Origin: Neodontobutis hainanensis
Lineage: Eukaryota; Chordata; Actinopteri; Gobiiformes; Odontobutidae
Reading direction: 5' to 3'
DNA: 64,000 nt
Assembly (NCBI GenBank): GCA_024349245.1
Contig: JALDNG010000102.1
Coordinates: forward strand, 716,001 to 780,000
Shown: piece by piece, positions 23,773-37,680 of the stretch
Layout of the letters: each line of letters begins with the position of its first letter
How positions within the stretch are numbered: position 1 is the stretch's first letter
Translations under genes and position numbers: made by a program
The notes under the pieces: generated by a model
What the model was told of the DNA's origin: nothing
What the model saw: only the letters and a program-made list of their open reading frames with translations
Databases searched by the model: none

Positions 23773-25689
23773 GTAAGCCCCCCCATGCCGACACTCAAAC
23801 CCACACTAACTTTAGTCCCACGCAGTCATGGGTAGCAGCAGGACAAGTTTACGCAGCACAGGGCTAATACACCTACGACACGACCTGCCTGTGACACTGT
23901 TTTTTGGGGCACATCGAAGCTTGACTGAATGCATAATGCCTAAAACTATACGTTAAAGTTTACATAAATGTGATCAGCAGCTACATTTTTTACTTACTGT
24001 TTATGGCGTTTTCTTATTTAAAATAGAACATTAGACAACTTTTTGGCACAAACTCTCCCCAGTAGACCAATGAAGAAAGATATGTCCCCTTTTCACTGAC
24101 CAAAAGCCCACATTTCCTGTTTAGCCTTTTTAGCTGACTATCCCGCAAATGGGTCATCACTTCTGCAGTGTCACTGAACACTGCTTTCATATAGCTAATA
24201 TGTTGCACTCCAGCTCCTGTTTGAGTCTAACACCCTTAGTTTTCCTACATCTCTGAAGCGTTTAATGTGTGTTTTTCCACTTATCTACTAAGGCGTGTTT
24301 GACTGGCAGCAGTATTGTTTCATTTACGCGGCCATGCCTCAATGCCAATTCTGCCTCCGAGAAATGAATGCCGCACTTCAGTTTCACCGCTTTAAAGCTG
24401 ATCCTCGACTAGGTTGCCAGCATCCAAGTTCTCTAAACAAAGCTCATCTTATCTCATTTTTACAGGCTAACGTGTTTGATGTGTTAGTGCCAGTAAAAAA
24501 CACACAAAAAAGAACGAAGTGGCGTATTTTGAGCTTGTGTTTCGCTCTGGGAGTGCCATCCCTGATTTGATGCTTGATTGATCGCCTGTCATGCGACTGC
24601 CTTTGATCTATTCATTCCTGATAAACATCAGTAAATCATTCACCATAGAGACACGCATGCGCCGGGCAGCTGGACTCACTCAAAGGACAACTTTTTTTTT
24701 TTCTTTTTTATTGGCCCCCCAGCTGAGAAGCAGAAGAAAAGACAAATTGAAAGAAAAAGTTCTCAAGCAGGGTAAATACTTTGCGATTAATTCCCAAGAG
24801 GGGGGTGGGACCAGGGGAGAGGGTGGGAGTGCTGGGGCGTAGCGAGATCACACAGAGGATCATCCACTAGGAGTAACCCATATAACACCACAGGGTAAAG
24901 CACTAATGGTCACTTCGGGCTCTTGACCTGACCTCTTAGAAAAAGGAAGTGTTGTAAAAAAACTCACAGAGTCTTTAGACAGACACTACTTTGTTGTCTT
25001 AGCAGTTCAAAGTTTAAAATGGTTATAATTATCTATAGAGTGACAAAGCTCCATTTAAAAGAGTATATTTTAGTGTAATTTAAACCTTAGAAATTCACTT
25101 GTGGGTATCATAACACTGCATTAGGAAATCATTTTTATTTATTTATATGTATGTGTCCAACTGAGAGGAATCGGCAGAATTTAGTGCCTCACATCCACAA
25201 ACATAGCTCAAGTTTGTTTGGATAGAAAACCAAGTATCCCCCATGTACAGTTTACATTTGTTGATAGAAATTGTATGGTTGATTTGTGTTTGCATGCAGA
25301 TTTTGAGGCCTTGTGTTGCCTTTAAGCTGACCAGGCATGCACTGTTCTTTCTGCGGGGGAGAATTGCATGTTTGCCTGAATCCATTTGATGTCCCTGGGA
25401 GATGTGTGTGATTGACATGCATTTCCAAATGACGCCGGAAGAGCCTTTGAAGTTTGTGCCGTAATGACCAAAGCCGCATAAAACAGCTGTAGAATGTTAA
25501 GCAGGCGGTGGAAATGTGAGGTTAAGCAGACTTAATCAAGGTTGTGACGAAAAGACTTTGAACTCGGTGGGGCTGTAATTTCTAATTGACGCAAGGCTTT
25601 AGTGACGGATTGAGAGAAATGTGTTTGAAGAGCGAGAGCTCGTATCATGAAAATGAATTGTGCCAGTTTGGACACAAATGCTGGTGAAA

Positions 25690-25700
25690 CCCCCCCCCCC
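25690..25700. repeat. Poly(C)11 tract
   Basis: Homopolymer, directly visible. Confidence 0.85.
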
Positions 25701-26292
25701 AAAAGAGAACAAAAGTGTGTTCTCTGCTTCTGCCTCTCGTGGTCATTCAGCCGGGCTCTGAAGTGGCCTCATTCTCGCTCAGCTTTTGAATATTGATTTA
25801 ATTGTCTGCTTTTGTGACAGACACATACATCACGGGCAGTAATGGTCAATCCCATCTTGGCAGGCTTTGTCTCCACATTATTTCCACAGCTATTTGCAGT
25901 ATCCTTAAACTTTAACACCTCCAGTGATACGTGTGTGCTGCTGTGAGGCTATACCTATAAACCAGGCTATTTTTACAATGCATTAGCAGATATTTCCACA
26001 ACCTAGATTTGTCACTAAAACAAAGTGTTGCATATGCTCCCCAGTGAGGAAGGTTTCAATGGCTCTTTGTATGCCATTTCAAATGGGCTCTGTTTCATCA
26101 GTCACACTGATGATTTTTAGACCCTGTAATGGCGCTGCACCCTATCTACTTTATGACCAGTGACAATACATCAGTGTTCTTTCATTTGGAACCGCATTAC
26201 TGCATCTGTTAGTTTTGGCAGTTGAGTTCAGTGCAGTGCAATTTGAGCAGTACAGACGTTTGCTGCAGTCATTTGTCGTCATTTTCTGTGTA

Positions 26293-26306
26293 TTTTTTTT
26301 TTTTTT
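26293..26306. repeat. Poly(T)14 tract
   Basis: Homopolymer, directly visible; it could be the tail of a minus-strand retroposon, but no body is recognised. Confidence 0.8.
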
Positions 26307-27289
26307 GTCCTGCGCCTCTGAAGGGGTCGCAGTTTTGTTGCTTCAAGGTATTTTCTCCAGGGACTCTTAGTAATTAATGTAAGGTAAACAATGCAGTAAT
26401 ACTGTGTAACGCAGAAAATGTAAACCGAAAGAAGCCGTGTTTAAGGGCAGTTTCCATTTCAGTGTCTTTCAAAATAGTTTGGACAGTAGCAACCAAAAGG
26501 TAAACTTGTTTTGATTAGCTTTTATATTCAGCAGTTAGTTAGTGTCATTTAGGACATTAAATATATATTACATTAATGTAAAGGTTACATTAGTATAAAC
26601 TTTTTAATAATATCATTGCTGTAACTTTAACAGCCACAAATCAAACACTGTCAGCAAAAGTAATGAATATGTCAATTAATCACTCGTGTGACTGAGTTTC
26701 ACAGTTTCTGAAGAAGTTAAAAGGTCAAGTTACAAAATATAGAAGTTACTGTTTTTATAACTTTTCAATTTTATGGGCTGTGTGTAAAAATGTTTATAGA
26801 TGGAAGGGAAGAGGTGGAGCAACGCAAATGGTAGGATGGACCACAACACAGCTGCAGAACAATATCAGAACTGGCTCTTCTTCGTTTGACACAGGCTGTG
26901 CAGTTCCCCTCTCAATCTTCCACCTGAATTTTCGGCATATTTGATCCTGATCTTGTTCTCGTCAGCGCTGACAGCGGAGAGAGCAGTTTCCATCCTGACA
27001 GAATTAGTGCAGGTCATGAAGGAAGAGAAAGTGACATGCTGTGATACTGTCAAACCTGACTGTGTGGAGATGTGTTTCTTCATACCTCAAGACAGTAATT
27101 AGTTTGCCTTTGTCTCATCTCTCCATAGAAATGTTAGCTGGTGATTGGCTGCCCATACATTGGCGCTGCTAATTAACAAGTTTGGAAATCAGGTTTTATC
27201 ACTTGTTTAGTTTTATAAAATGTCTTCCAATACTGTTTTTTTAAATGATGTTGATATCTTGGTTCATCTTAATCGTTTGCCTCCATTAT

Positions 27290-27600
27290 TACTAAAAGGA
27301 CTCTTCTCTGGTGACATTAGCAGCTGTTTAACCAGATCCCTTTTCACTGCCACTATTGCCACCTCAATGCAAAAGAAGTCTCTTAATTACAACTTGAAGG
27401 TGGTGGAGGGGGAAGTCGTTGAGCTTATTCCTTTTCTTTTTCAATGGCATCGTTAGCCGCACTCCCTAATTATCCAGGTAGCTGACGGATCAGTGACAGG
27501 GCCCCACCGATTAATGCTGACAAATTCTACGAGGTGTCAAGTCTGCGAGCTGCCTTCATATAATCAACTTGATGCTAGCCACTTCTCGGATCTCCAACCC
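27290..27600. promoter_or_regulatory. Candidate intronic conserved element
   Basis: Non-repetitive, compositionally even sequence, including a CCGATTAATGCTGAC block (near 27508) and TATAATCAACTTGATG (near 27559). A 78-codon open frame (27220-27456) overlaps its left part but shows no recognisable protein. Assigned as candidate regulatory DNA from texture and intronic position only. Confidence 0.25.
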
Positions 27601-27905
27601 AGTTTATCCAGTGTAAACTCGACAAATTCTTGCGGTTGTAGTGATTAAAACATAGTGGAGTAGTGAGGAAAAAGATATAATGGGCACATTTAAAAATAGG
27701 GCTTTTAAGTCTCTGACAATCTGGAAAATGCTCAACGTGCAGGTCTGCTGAAATACTTAATTCAACAACCAGCGTTGAAATGGCTTTGTGTGGCAAAAAC
27801 TATTGACTATTATCTTTGCATTCATGGTTTGGTTGTAAGGCTGGGTTTAAATCATTTGTAAGAATTCAGTCAAAACTGACTTCCCATAGTTAAATATCAT
27901 TTTGT

Positions 27906-27960
27906 TTGGTGCCTTGGTGGCTCACCTGGTAGAGCGCATATTGTATAGCGCTGATTGTAT
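27906..27960 (+). mobile_element. tRNA-derived SINE fragment (5' part only)
   Basis: TGGCTCACCTGGTAGAGCGC (near 27917-27936) is a tRNA-like A-box region of the type found at the head of fish SINEs. No convincing B box follows, so this is a truncated or decayed copy. Confidence 0.5.
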
Positions 27961-28089
27961 TTTAATAAGAATTACTTACCCCAGCTTAAACAGAACCATA
28001 CACTGTCCAAGTAAAACTGCTTCCAAACCCAAATGCACATTAATAGGTTTTTGATACTTTGTGTTGTATTTCTTCTTCAGAAATGTGGC

Positions 28090-28680
28090 TCACGGCAGCT
28101 GTCAAATAAGACGCCTGCGCCGAGAGATGACTATTAATCCTGTGTTGGTTTTATCAGGATGCTTGTGATAAAGTATTTAATGACATTTGTCAGGAGCTGG
28201 GTTGGTTGTGTTTGTGTTATTAGCAGTGTGTAGATGAGAGCGGAGCGTGTTTATGTGCACTAGTATGCATCAGCGAGCCTGTATTTGCAAGGATGTGGAA
28301 TATTCCGATGGCGTGATAAGGCGGCGTGTGTAAAGTGTCATTAACAGGTGACATTGACTGAAGGAGTCAGTGGATATATTTGCTATCCCACACTCGGCTA
28401 ATCCCATAGTTTCATTTGCATCTGGTATCACAGCCAGTGGGCCTTCAGGAAATCAAACCGCGCCGACTAATACGCACGCTCGCACAACTGCGCTCTCTGT
28501 CCTCATCTTCATGGAGGTTAAGTGACAAATGAAGATCGATGACTGCTCTCATGGAAAAGAGGGACGAATTGAAAATATGTGGGAATTAGGCTCAGGCTGC
28601 GGTGGTGCGACGTTGTTAAGGCATTCAGTGCAGCGGCGTTGAGGTAAAACTATCCCTGGGCTTAATGAGGTTCAGAGGAA
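28090..28680. promoter_or_regulatory. Candidate intronic regulatory island
   Basis: Around 600 bp of non-repetitive sequence with balanced composition and no coding potential. Included as the stretch of the 5' half of the intron most unlike neutral AT-rich DNA. Function is inferred and weakly supported. Confidence 0.2.
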
Positions 28681-31600
28681 GCAGGAAAACCTGGATTTTC
28701 ACTCAAGCACAACACAAGGAGATTTGATGGAGAAATAAAGAAAACAAGGTCATTCAAACGGGCATAACACACTAGCATACTGTGTGGATAATGTGTGTTC
28801 GGCTATATTTTTCCATTCACAAAGATCTCCTCTTGGCTATGATTCAAAACAGCTGCAAAACAAAAGCACAATGCAGAACCGGGATGTAAAATAATACGAG
28901 GATTACGGCTATGAATGAAAGATTGCTCTGATTGCTAATTATTTTGAAGCATTATATGATCCAAATCCTCCCAGTGATTGAGTGAAACAGCCTGTTAGGC
29001 AAAGGACAAAAGCAAACTGTATTTGACCCGTGTTTACACAATTGAAAACACTCCCTTTAGACTGTAGCAAAGGATTGTGGGAATGCAAAAATTGTGTGTT
29101 ACATTTTGCATATTGCATGCTCTGGCAGTTTTTCTAATAAGTCAGTGTGGAAAATGGGTTGCACAGAAATGAGAGTCATGTTTTGAAATAAAGAGATGGA
29201 AGGGGTCAGTGTACACTCAGAGGTCAGTGTGGACTCACGGGAGCTGCTGTCTCGACTGCCTCCACTCTAGTAAACACTGTGTTTGTTGTTTCTACATGTG
29301 TTCTCCTTTTGCACTGAGCACTCTTGTGGTTTTAGTTTGAACCCAAGCGAGTGTGTTAGAACAATGTATCTCAGGTTTGTTTTTCTCAGCATTGTGTTAA
29401 ATTACTGAATTTATTGTTTATTACTGACTATATTGAGTCATACCTTTCTTATATGACTAGACTGTGTGTTGGGAAGTCCAGACAGACTATTTGTCTAATG
29501 CAAAAAAACTCCGACCTGATTCAGATGTTGGCTTCTGCATTTTGTTTGCGAAATCGTTTTGTGGATGTTCTAGGTCTCCTTTTCATTGTGATGCTGACCA
29601 GACATACATGACAGTCACATTTATTTAAGTTTCTCTCAGTGCTCTCAGGCTTAAACGTCCATTTGATCCCCAAACAGAAACGAGTGAGTAGTCCATAGAA
29701 GCCTTCATGTACTACTCAGTTTTGAACATCTGGCTTGAGGAGGACTTGTTGAGGAAGTTCCACGTAAAGAGGGCAGAAGACAATAGCGGGATGAGATGAG
29801 TGTCTGTATGAAAAAGATATTAAAAGTGACAGATGAACAGAACTTGGGTAGACATTCTCCTGTAGCAGCTGTGACTGCTGCCACCGCTCTGACAGGTGTC
29901 AATTAAGAATTACTGCCAAGGCCCTCAAGTCATTTTTCTGTGCCCAGCTGTCTGTCTCTGTGCCTTTTGGAGAAATAACACTTTACCCTTGTCACTGCAT
30001 TAGTGCTTAGCCACACTCGTCCCAGAAAATGAGTGCATGGCTGCCATGCTAATCAATAACCAGTGTATTAGCAATTATTTTGGCCATTGATTTATGGTGA
30101 AGTAGCAACTCTAACCGTGGTATTATTAGTCCCTGATTATATGGGCCAGTGTAGACTGCTAACGTTCACTGGGCTGTTGCCCGGTAGATACAGTATTGTG
30201 ATTCTTGTTATATAAAGATTATGCATACATCTACAGGTTTTAATAAATACATTTATAAGTAAAAGCAATAACGTGTGTGGAAACGTCCCTCTTTGTGTTG
30301 TTTTGTAGGTGTCATAGCAGATCTGACCATGGTCCAAGTTTTACAAAAATCATTAGACTGTTTATGGTTGAGTCTTATTTGAGTTTTCAGACTAGTTTTA
30401 TACAATTTAGATTAGATCATTAGCTATATATTCTCTGAAATGTTTTAAATTCCTGTTGTAACACTAAAAGTATTTAGACAGTTGTTTTGTGAAACACTGT
30501 TTGGTAGAGAGAAGAGAAAGAGCAGATGAAGAGTAATGTGCTCGTAGCTGAGGTGGACATAATGAATGTGTGGTTCACTGCACAGCTAGGACAGCAAACA
30601 GACATCTGTCAATCAAACTAATCACATGCATAATGTTGGTGCTTAATAGACCATAGACAGTACTTAAAATTTACTCAGTGCTCAAGAAAAGAGGACACAT
30701 GTTGGTGTAATGTCTACCAATTCTAGCGCTACATTCCTTGGATTACTATATAACATTTAAACACTTAAAAATATAAATACTAGCTTACATTTTTTTCAGT
30801 TCTATTACAGAAGCAACTGTATGAGAACATACTTAAGAATTTTCTTTTCTTCTTGTTCTCTTTAGCTGAAAAAGTCATTTTGTTTCCTAACCTTGCATTA
30901 CATTAAGAAAAAGATTCAAAAGGATTAAGATTTTTTGTTATCTGTTATTTGGTCATTTCTGGACACAACACAACTAAAATCCTATTCCTGAGGGGTGTAT
31001 AAGGGCAGTAAAAGCAGTAAATATCTTTTTTGACAGTAGTTTAATACAGATAAACTGTCTGGGAATAGGTACAGTTAACATATGACATTTTGTCCTTGAG
31101 AGTGGACTCTGGGGAAGGTCACTCTGCAGTTAGTGCCACAGCCATCTTTTCCTTTTGCTCTCCATCTTTATCCAAACCTGCTCCCTCTTTTCTCTCTTCT
31201 GACCGTTTTTTGGGGATTACTGCCCTCCCGCTCGCTCCCTGTAAGCCTTTTCTCATCTTCCTATCTGTCATCAATCTCGATCTTACTGACTCAATTCTCC
31301 TGCAGCCTGCTCATATTTTCTTTCATCTTTCTGGCTGTCTCTCAGCCTCATCTATCGTTCTCTCACCGGATGCTCAAGAGTCAGTGAACTGGTTACAAGA
31401 ACATGAACTCGACATCTGAAAGGGAGAGCGTAATACTCTCCTCTTTCGGGCCCACTGGCCTTGTTCACATATTTCAAAAAAGCATTGTTGCGGTAGTCTC
31501 ATTCTAGCCACATTTTATAGTCACACTGTTGGCCTGTAAAAACCAAAAGGTCACAGGACAGTTTTGTGTCATTTTCTTTGAAGCCCATGACTGTCATATT

Positions 31601-32008
31601 TTCTGAGAGCAATTTCTATTCCCAACAAGACACTTATCCATAAAGCTTGCTACACAGAAGTGGACTCAAAGGACATTTTGTTGCAGTTTAATAAGATGCT
31701 TTATTTATAAAGACTACAAGTATCTTGGGGTAACTTTGGCGTCTTGTTCGACAGGCATTTGAAAGAGGATAAAATCTATTGGGATCTAAATCTATTGAAC
31801 ACATCACCCCCACCCCCTCCCCATAAAATTCCTCTCAAATCTTTCCTGAGCCACTGTTCCTTCAGACAGTGACAACCACAGGGGGGGTCTAAGCTCAGCT
31901 CCGTCCCCGTAAGTCGACTGTCTCAGAGGGACAGCAGGAGGCCTCTTGTACCCCCAAATGTCCTCCGTCTGTCTTCTACATCACCCAGTTCCTCTCTGAG
32001 CCACCCAC

Positions 32009-32028
32009 CTGTCTGTCTGTCTGTCTGT
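32009..32028. repeat. (CTGT)5 microsatellite
   Basis: Five tandem CTGT units in a CTGT-rich neighbourhood. Confidence 0.85.
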
Positions 32029-33344
32029 TCACCTGAGCATCTGTTTGTGATCGCTGTCTGCTGACTGGACTTTCAGCTTGTCTGCTTGTCTACTTATCAC
32101 TAGTCTGTCTCCCTCTGGTCTCAGCCATTGTATTGTTATGTGGCAGCCATGACACAACATCAAAATAACTGTTCACTATTAACTTGACAAGATAACCTTG
32201 GCAAGCTTTAGTTTGTAGCTGAGCTTTGCAGTGCACTGTTAACCAAACCAAAGTAATAGAAAACTAATTTTCCTCAAGTAAGAATGTACAATAAAATAAA
32301 ACTCTAATCGGCAGTTTAGCTAAAATGCATGCCCTATTCAACCAAAAGAATAAGAAAAAATGTGAATGTGGAGACAACACAATTTTAAAGTTCTCTCAAT
32401 TGACTGGATTAAAGTAGGTAAGTTACGTTTTTCTCCCTAATCATTAGTACCAATATTTGTGGGTATAATTCTGCATTGCTGTAAAGTTAATAAAGTGTAT
32501 TTGTCATTTAGGTTGCAGGTTAGCTTCAGGGTTTAATTCTTTTGAATGGTTAAATATTTGCCTCAGGCTGTGAGGATGTTGTTTAGATTGGTGGAGCTCT
32601 CGCCTGTAGATCACTGTCCTCACACAGTTTCTGCTTACTGTCTCGCTGCTTGATTGTGGCTGTTTAATAGTCCAGGGGCACGGTACCTGCCTGCTGCTTC
32701 ACCTTTTAAATGCTCTGTATAATATATCTGTCATGTCTCTAAATACTTGCAGTACGTACGAAATGGAACATTCACAGTTTCACAATAATTGAGTCACTTG
32801 TGTGTTCTTGTGTCGAAGAGTAGATGTGGATTATACTCTCACATTTTCACTTTTTTAACATGGCACAGATTCACTTTGTCAGTTTTTTTTTATTATGGCA
32901 AATACATGGAAGTCCACACTGGTTGTGGAAAGACAGTATGAAAATCTACATTTATGTCTTTTTAATATTTGGGGAAGAGGAACCATAAAACATTGGGTTG
33001 GCTTTAGGCCTTTCTGGCACCAACACAAGCAGGTTGTGCTTTACAAGTTCTACTCAGGTTTCAAAAATAGCACAGTGTGTTCCGAGCTGTTCAGCTAAAA
33101 AACATGCCATATTCAACCTTAAAACTGAAGAAGCGAGAGTAAAAATGTTCCCCCAAGAGAAGGCATTGTTTGAATGGATGGAGGACTGATTAAAATGACT
33201 TTAATTGTCATCCATTTAGTTATATTCTGCTTTTTATGTTCTTCCATGTGTCTGCTTAGGTTTCTTTCAGATTTTCCGGTTTCTCATACGACTAAAAAAC
33301 AATTGAGCCATTGAACACACATTGAAAAACAGATCCGTTATTTT

Positions 33345-33380
33345 AATGGGACTTTCCTGGTTAAATAAAGGTCAAAATAG
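33345..33380 (+). mobile_element. Retroposon 3'-tail remnant
   Basis: GACTTTCCTGGTTAAATAAA followed by GGTCAAAATAG resembles the CCTGGTTAAATAAAGG 3' tails common to teleost non-LTR elements. No upstream reverse-transcriptase frame is visible, so it is a short remnant or a chance match. Confidence 0.35.
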
Positions 33381-34484
33381 CGAAGCTTAAAGTCACTCTG
33401 TGTAGCTTATAGCCTGCAGAGGGAGCAGATCTCTTAATGTGCAGCTGCACTGCAATCTTTTTTACAAGTAGAGACGTTTAAGACGGCAAGTTTGGCATAT
33501 CTTCTGAAACAGTAGGTCAGTTTATTGTATTTTCTTGGGTCCAGTGAATTGGGCTGTTTTTCTTTAATACTGCATGTGTAGTGTGGTAGAGTGCCTCACT
33601 CACTAATCTCTCACCATATGCCACCTGCTATCCCTGCGGCAGGAAACTTACACTGGAGGTTTCTGTCCAGATGAGGAATGATTCTGCCACTCTCATCACT
33701 AAGAATCAAAATAATTTTGAGAATATATATTTTTGGGCTAACAGGTTGGCTTTAAGTAAATAATATACTTATTCATTCATGGTTGTAGCACTGCAAAGCA
33801 ATTTAGTGCTCATTGAACTCAACAATTTACATGCAACTATTTTGCCATCTGTCAAACATGTGCTGTGCGTTATAATCTTTTAAAAAACTGATTATTTTTG
33901 TCATTTGAAAAACGACTGTAGCCGTTTGCTAAGGACATTAACATTGTGAATGTCAGTCGTTTATTAACTAGCCCTACAATTTTATTGTACTTGAATGGCT
34001 ATGACCTTAACACATGGATTGTATTAATACTTAATACAATACCCCTTAATCATAGCATTGTAAAAATGAGATGTGTGGTGAGTCCATTACATGTTTTATT
34101 TTATTAAAAATAATCTCAGAATGAAGTCAACTGCTCTAATTGACTTTATGTAATTCTTTTATCTTTAGTAGCACTCGCTGGAATTTATGCAAGCAAGAAA
34201 ACCCTTATTAAGAATGTGGTCTCACCTGATAGCATAAATTCACCAGGAGCTGCTTTTTCTACATTCAGATGATACTTTTGTGTAAAACTTTTATTGGACT
34301 TTTTTAGCCACACAGAGCCAGAGAGTAGAGAGATGGCACAATCGTGAGTTGAAGTAAATGTGAAAATCCCCTCCTTTTGGGATATTTGGAACGTATTATG
34401 TATTATGTATGGAGGAGCTGAGTGTCTACATGACCGGGGCAAGAGAGCTAGACAGCAGCCTGAGTGAGACACTATTGTGTGTTT

Positions 34485-34740
34485 GAGGCAGCAAAGGAGG
34501 GGCAAAAAAAAAAAAAACAAGAGTGAGGGGGAAAAAAAGAGTGACAGCAGACAAAAAAAAAAGCAGGGAAGATAGAAAAGGGGAGGGGGCCGAGATGAGG
34601 GAGTGGAAAAAGAGGAGTGGAAGTGAAAGACAAATGGCTGGAGGGGCTGAAGGATGGAGAGAGAGGTGAATAAAGTATCAAGAGGGGAAAAAAAAAACGT
34701 AGCGAAGGAGAGAAAAGAAAAAAGAACAGGGGAGGATGTC
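34485..34740. repeat. Polypurine (GA-rich) tract, about 250 bp
   Basis: The + strand is almost entirely A and G, with A-runs of 7-14 and G-runs up to 6. The 193- and 69-codon minus-strand open frames here are low-complexity Ser/Pro/Phe translations of the polypyrimidine strand, not genes. Such tracts can form triplex (H-DNA) structures. Confidence 0.85.
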
Positions 34741-37479
34741 ACCCATGGCTGCCACTCATCACTCACGGCTTAATGATGCAGGCTTTTTTCTCTCACTCTC
34801 CCGCTTCTTTTCGTAGAGGGGGGAGGGGAGCTCGGCCCGCGCCCAATCAAACGAGGTCATGGAGAGTTCATAACCTCCAGGTGGGACTGTCCTCCTCTGG
34901 GACTTGTGTGCAGTATTTTTATAAAGCAAAGAAAATACGGACGATGTGTTCCAAAGTGAAATCTTACATTTCAATCCTGACAGTTTTGTAAACACGGTTA
35001 AGGTTTTGTTTGGCTCACATGTCAGTCGTGTATTTTGCTGAAGGTGCAAACGCTTCGTCCAAAGAGTTTGTATCTATGTGTTTACATATGTGCGACCATG
35101 TGTGTTTGTTTGCAACAGAGTCTTCTCCTGCTGTGGGCCGCTTTCTCCAGCTCAACGCTGGCTTCATTCCTGTTCCAGCATCGTTGTGATTAGTCAGTTT
35201 GCGTGTTTGTGTGGCTCGGCAGCACCACTTGTCCTCTCACTCATTCCAGGTTCTGGGAAGCATCAACCGTTAAAACTCAAACGGCAGGGATTTTTTTTTT
35301 TCTATCCCCGTGCTCTACTCCTCACACCAAATTTGGAGAACAGCTGGGGCGGCCATGATGATGATTTGTCTCCCTCTGCCCGTCTGCCTGACAGGTTGAG
35401 AGCATGCACACACAGCTACACACAGTGACGCACAAACTCTTACTAAAAGGACATACACACACAATTAAACATGCACTGGTGTTATGGACGGACAGGCATA
35501 AACAGATACAATTGTAGACATAGCCCACCCCGAGAAGAGGCCATGTTCTCAGGGCGCTGCCAAAACACTCTGAAACACTCTTTCCTTTAGCCCGGGAGGC
35601 CATACATCAGCTTGGGGCCTCCCAGCCCGGATGGCAGGGGCTGACAGAATGACATGTGTCATTTATCAAACGAGGGGCGCCAGGCCTCAGGAAAAGAACA
35701 GACTGCCGCGTGACAAAGCCCCATGAGAGCTCTCCTCCTCTCGCTACGAGGGAGTGTGTCATGGGATAGACACTGACAAATCTGCACAGATAGAACACAC
35801 ATGGATACGCGCTGACACTGAGGAAACAAGCACTGAGAGCCACTTCCAGAGCAAACCCATGACCACTCTTTACAATGTAGTGTTTTTAGGCTTTTTGTGT
35901 TTGCCCTGTGAGAGCTTGTAAAAGAACCTGTTCAAAAATAAATATAGTTTATGAATTTGAATGTTCTGGCAATGAATTTACACCCACACATATGATTCCC
36001 CTGCAGCCAGAAAGAGCTGCAGCCAAAACCTCTCCTGTTGCCAGCACAGAGACCGTTCTACTTAATGAATGGTCACTGGCTACAAAACACAACTCCCTAG
36101 TAACTGGCAACGTCACTCCATCCATGCCACCAAATTAACATCCTCATCCTCATTTACGTGCCTCATTCTCAGCAAATGTATCATATTTAATCAATATTAG
36201 CAGGAAATAGAATATCAGAAAGTTTTTTCTTTGTACAGTGTTTATAGACCTTTGAGACAGACTGGGCGATTGAATAGTATGATTAACTCCTTACTTTCCT
36301 GACATTAACTTAAAGATGTACTTTTTGAGATTTGTTTTGAAGGTGGAAGACAAACTTTCTACAATGTGCTTTTTTAATGCTCCTCTAAAAGTTAGCGTAC
36401 TTTACATACAAAAACGGACATTTCTGGCTCAAAATGGTTAACGTTCATGTGCTTTCTGAAAACTGACCTTTTTTTCCGTGCACTCCATGTAGCAAAACTT
36501 TCTGGGCAACATCAATGCATTTTCACATCTGACCCCTTTTGTATTTTTTTTTTCCAAACGTATAAATAAAAACTGCAGAACTAAAACACGCCTCCATGGT
36601 GTCTTCCTAATCCCCCGTTCTGTTCTGATCCTCTCCACCCCCGTTTACTCTCTCCACACCCGTTCATTTGTCTTCATAGGCTTAATTTATTTTCACTGCC
36701 AGATGCAAGCTGACAGCCATCAGTCTCCGTTCCTCCCTCCCACACACAAACACACACACCTGACCCCTTTGACACATGGCACAAATACATGCAAGAGTCT
36801 TAGTGTCTTTTTTCTCTCTTTTATTTACGCTATCTGAATTACCTCACACTGCTCTGAGGTCAGCGCCGCCGCCACGTAGCCTCTGTTTTACCCCTGTCCT
36901 CCAGAACCATCAACCCCTCCCATTAACATTACAGAAGATGGATATGTCTTCCTCGCTCAGATTGATTGCGGATATAGAGTTATGCTGCCATTTATGTCTC
37001 TGTGTGTTTAGAGAATGAAGGCACTTTGGGAGGCAGGCATTTTCTCTCATTTCCAGATCCTTCCAGCCGTTCATTGTCTGTCCGCAGTCTGATATTGTGC
37101 TCTGTTGAAGGATTGCTTCCTTTCTGACTCCGAAGCTTCGTGCATGCTCTTTTCTCTTACTCACACAGGCATGCATAGTCTCACACAGGCACAATTAGGC
37201 CGAGATGGCTACTGATACAAGTCCACTTTAAGAGCGCTGTACATAATTTACTGACTCTCTCAAGAGACCTTTTTTCAGCCCCTAATCCCTCCTCTGTACG
37301 ATAATTTCTTCATGTGTCAGCCATGGCTATAAACTTGCAGGGAAAAAAAATCACTTGGAAAAAAAAGAAATACAAAAAAAATGTACTTTTTTCCCAACTT
37401 TATGATATCCATGACGACTTAAACTTGCGTTGAAATGAAACAGTAGAACTTTGTTTAATGGAGCGCCAGACTTGAGCTT

Positions 37480-37680
37480 TAACTCGTCACGTCAGCAGGC
37501 AGAAAGAAATTGTGGCGATGCATAAAGGATAAGCGTTTTGTAGTGCACAATTGCTGGAATTTCCCCCGTGACACATGCAGTTAAAAGCACTAAAATGTTT
37601 GGGGACATTTGGTCGTCATTGCGAGCAGTCTCCTGCCCTGAGGGTTTGCGGGGTAATCTTCTAATTAATTTCCCCAATGT
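37480..37680. promoter_or_regulatory. Candidate intronic conserved element
   Basis: Complex sequence with CACGTCAGCAGG (near 37488), GCACAATTGCTGG (near 37545) and TTCTAATTAATTTCC (near 37659), containing homeodomain- and C/EBP-like cores. No repeat signature. Enhancer role inferred. Confidence 0.25.

Larger units (their letters stand above)
22690..23800 (+). promoter_or_regulatory. tshz1: CpG-rich promoter and 5' leader zone of tshz1
   Basis: CpG dinucleotides are frequent (for example GGGGCGCGCTCTCG near 22731 and repeated CGGACGG near 23127) compared with the depleted surroundings. The block ends in the first coding exon. CpG-island promoters without a strong TATA box are usual for developmental transcription factors. 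The transcription start cannot be fixed; 23000-23140 is plausible because the sequence is GC-rich and lies just upstream of candidate leader splice sites. Confidence 0.55.

Noticed and set aside
34185..34766. 193-codon minus-strand open frame
   Set aside because: Low-complexity Ser/Pro/Phe translation of a polypyrimidine tract.
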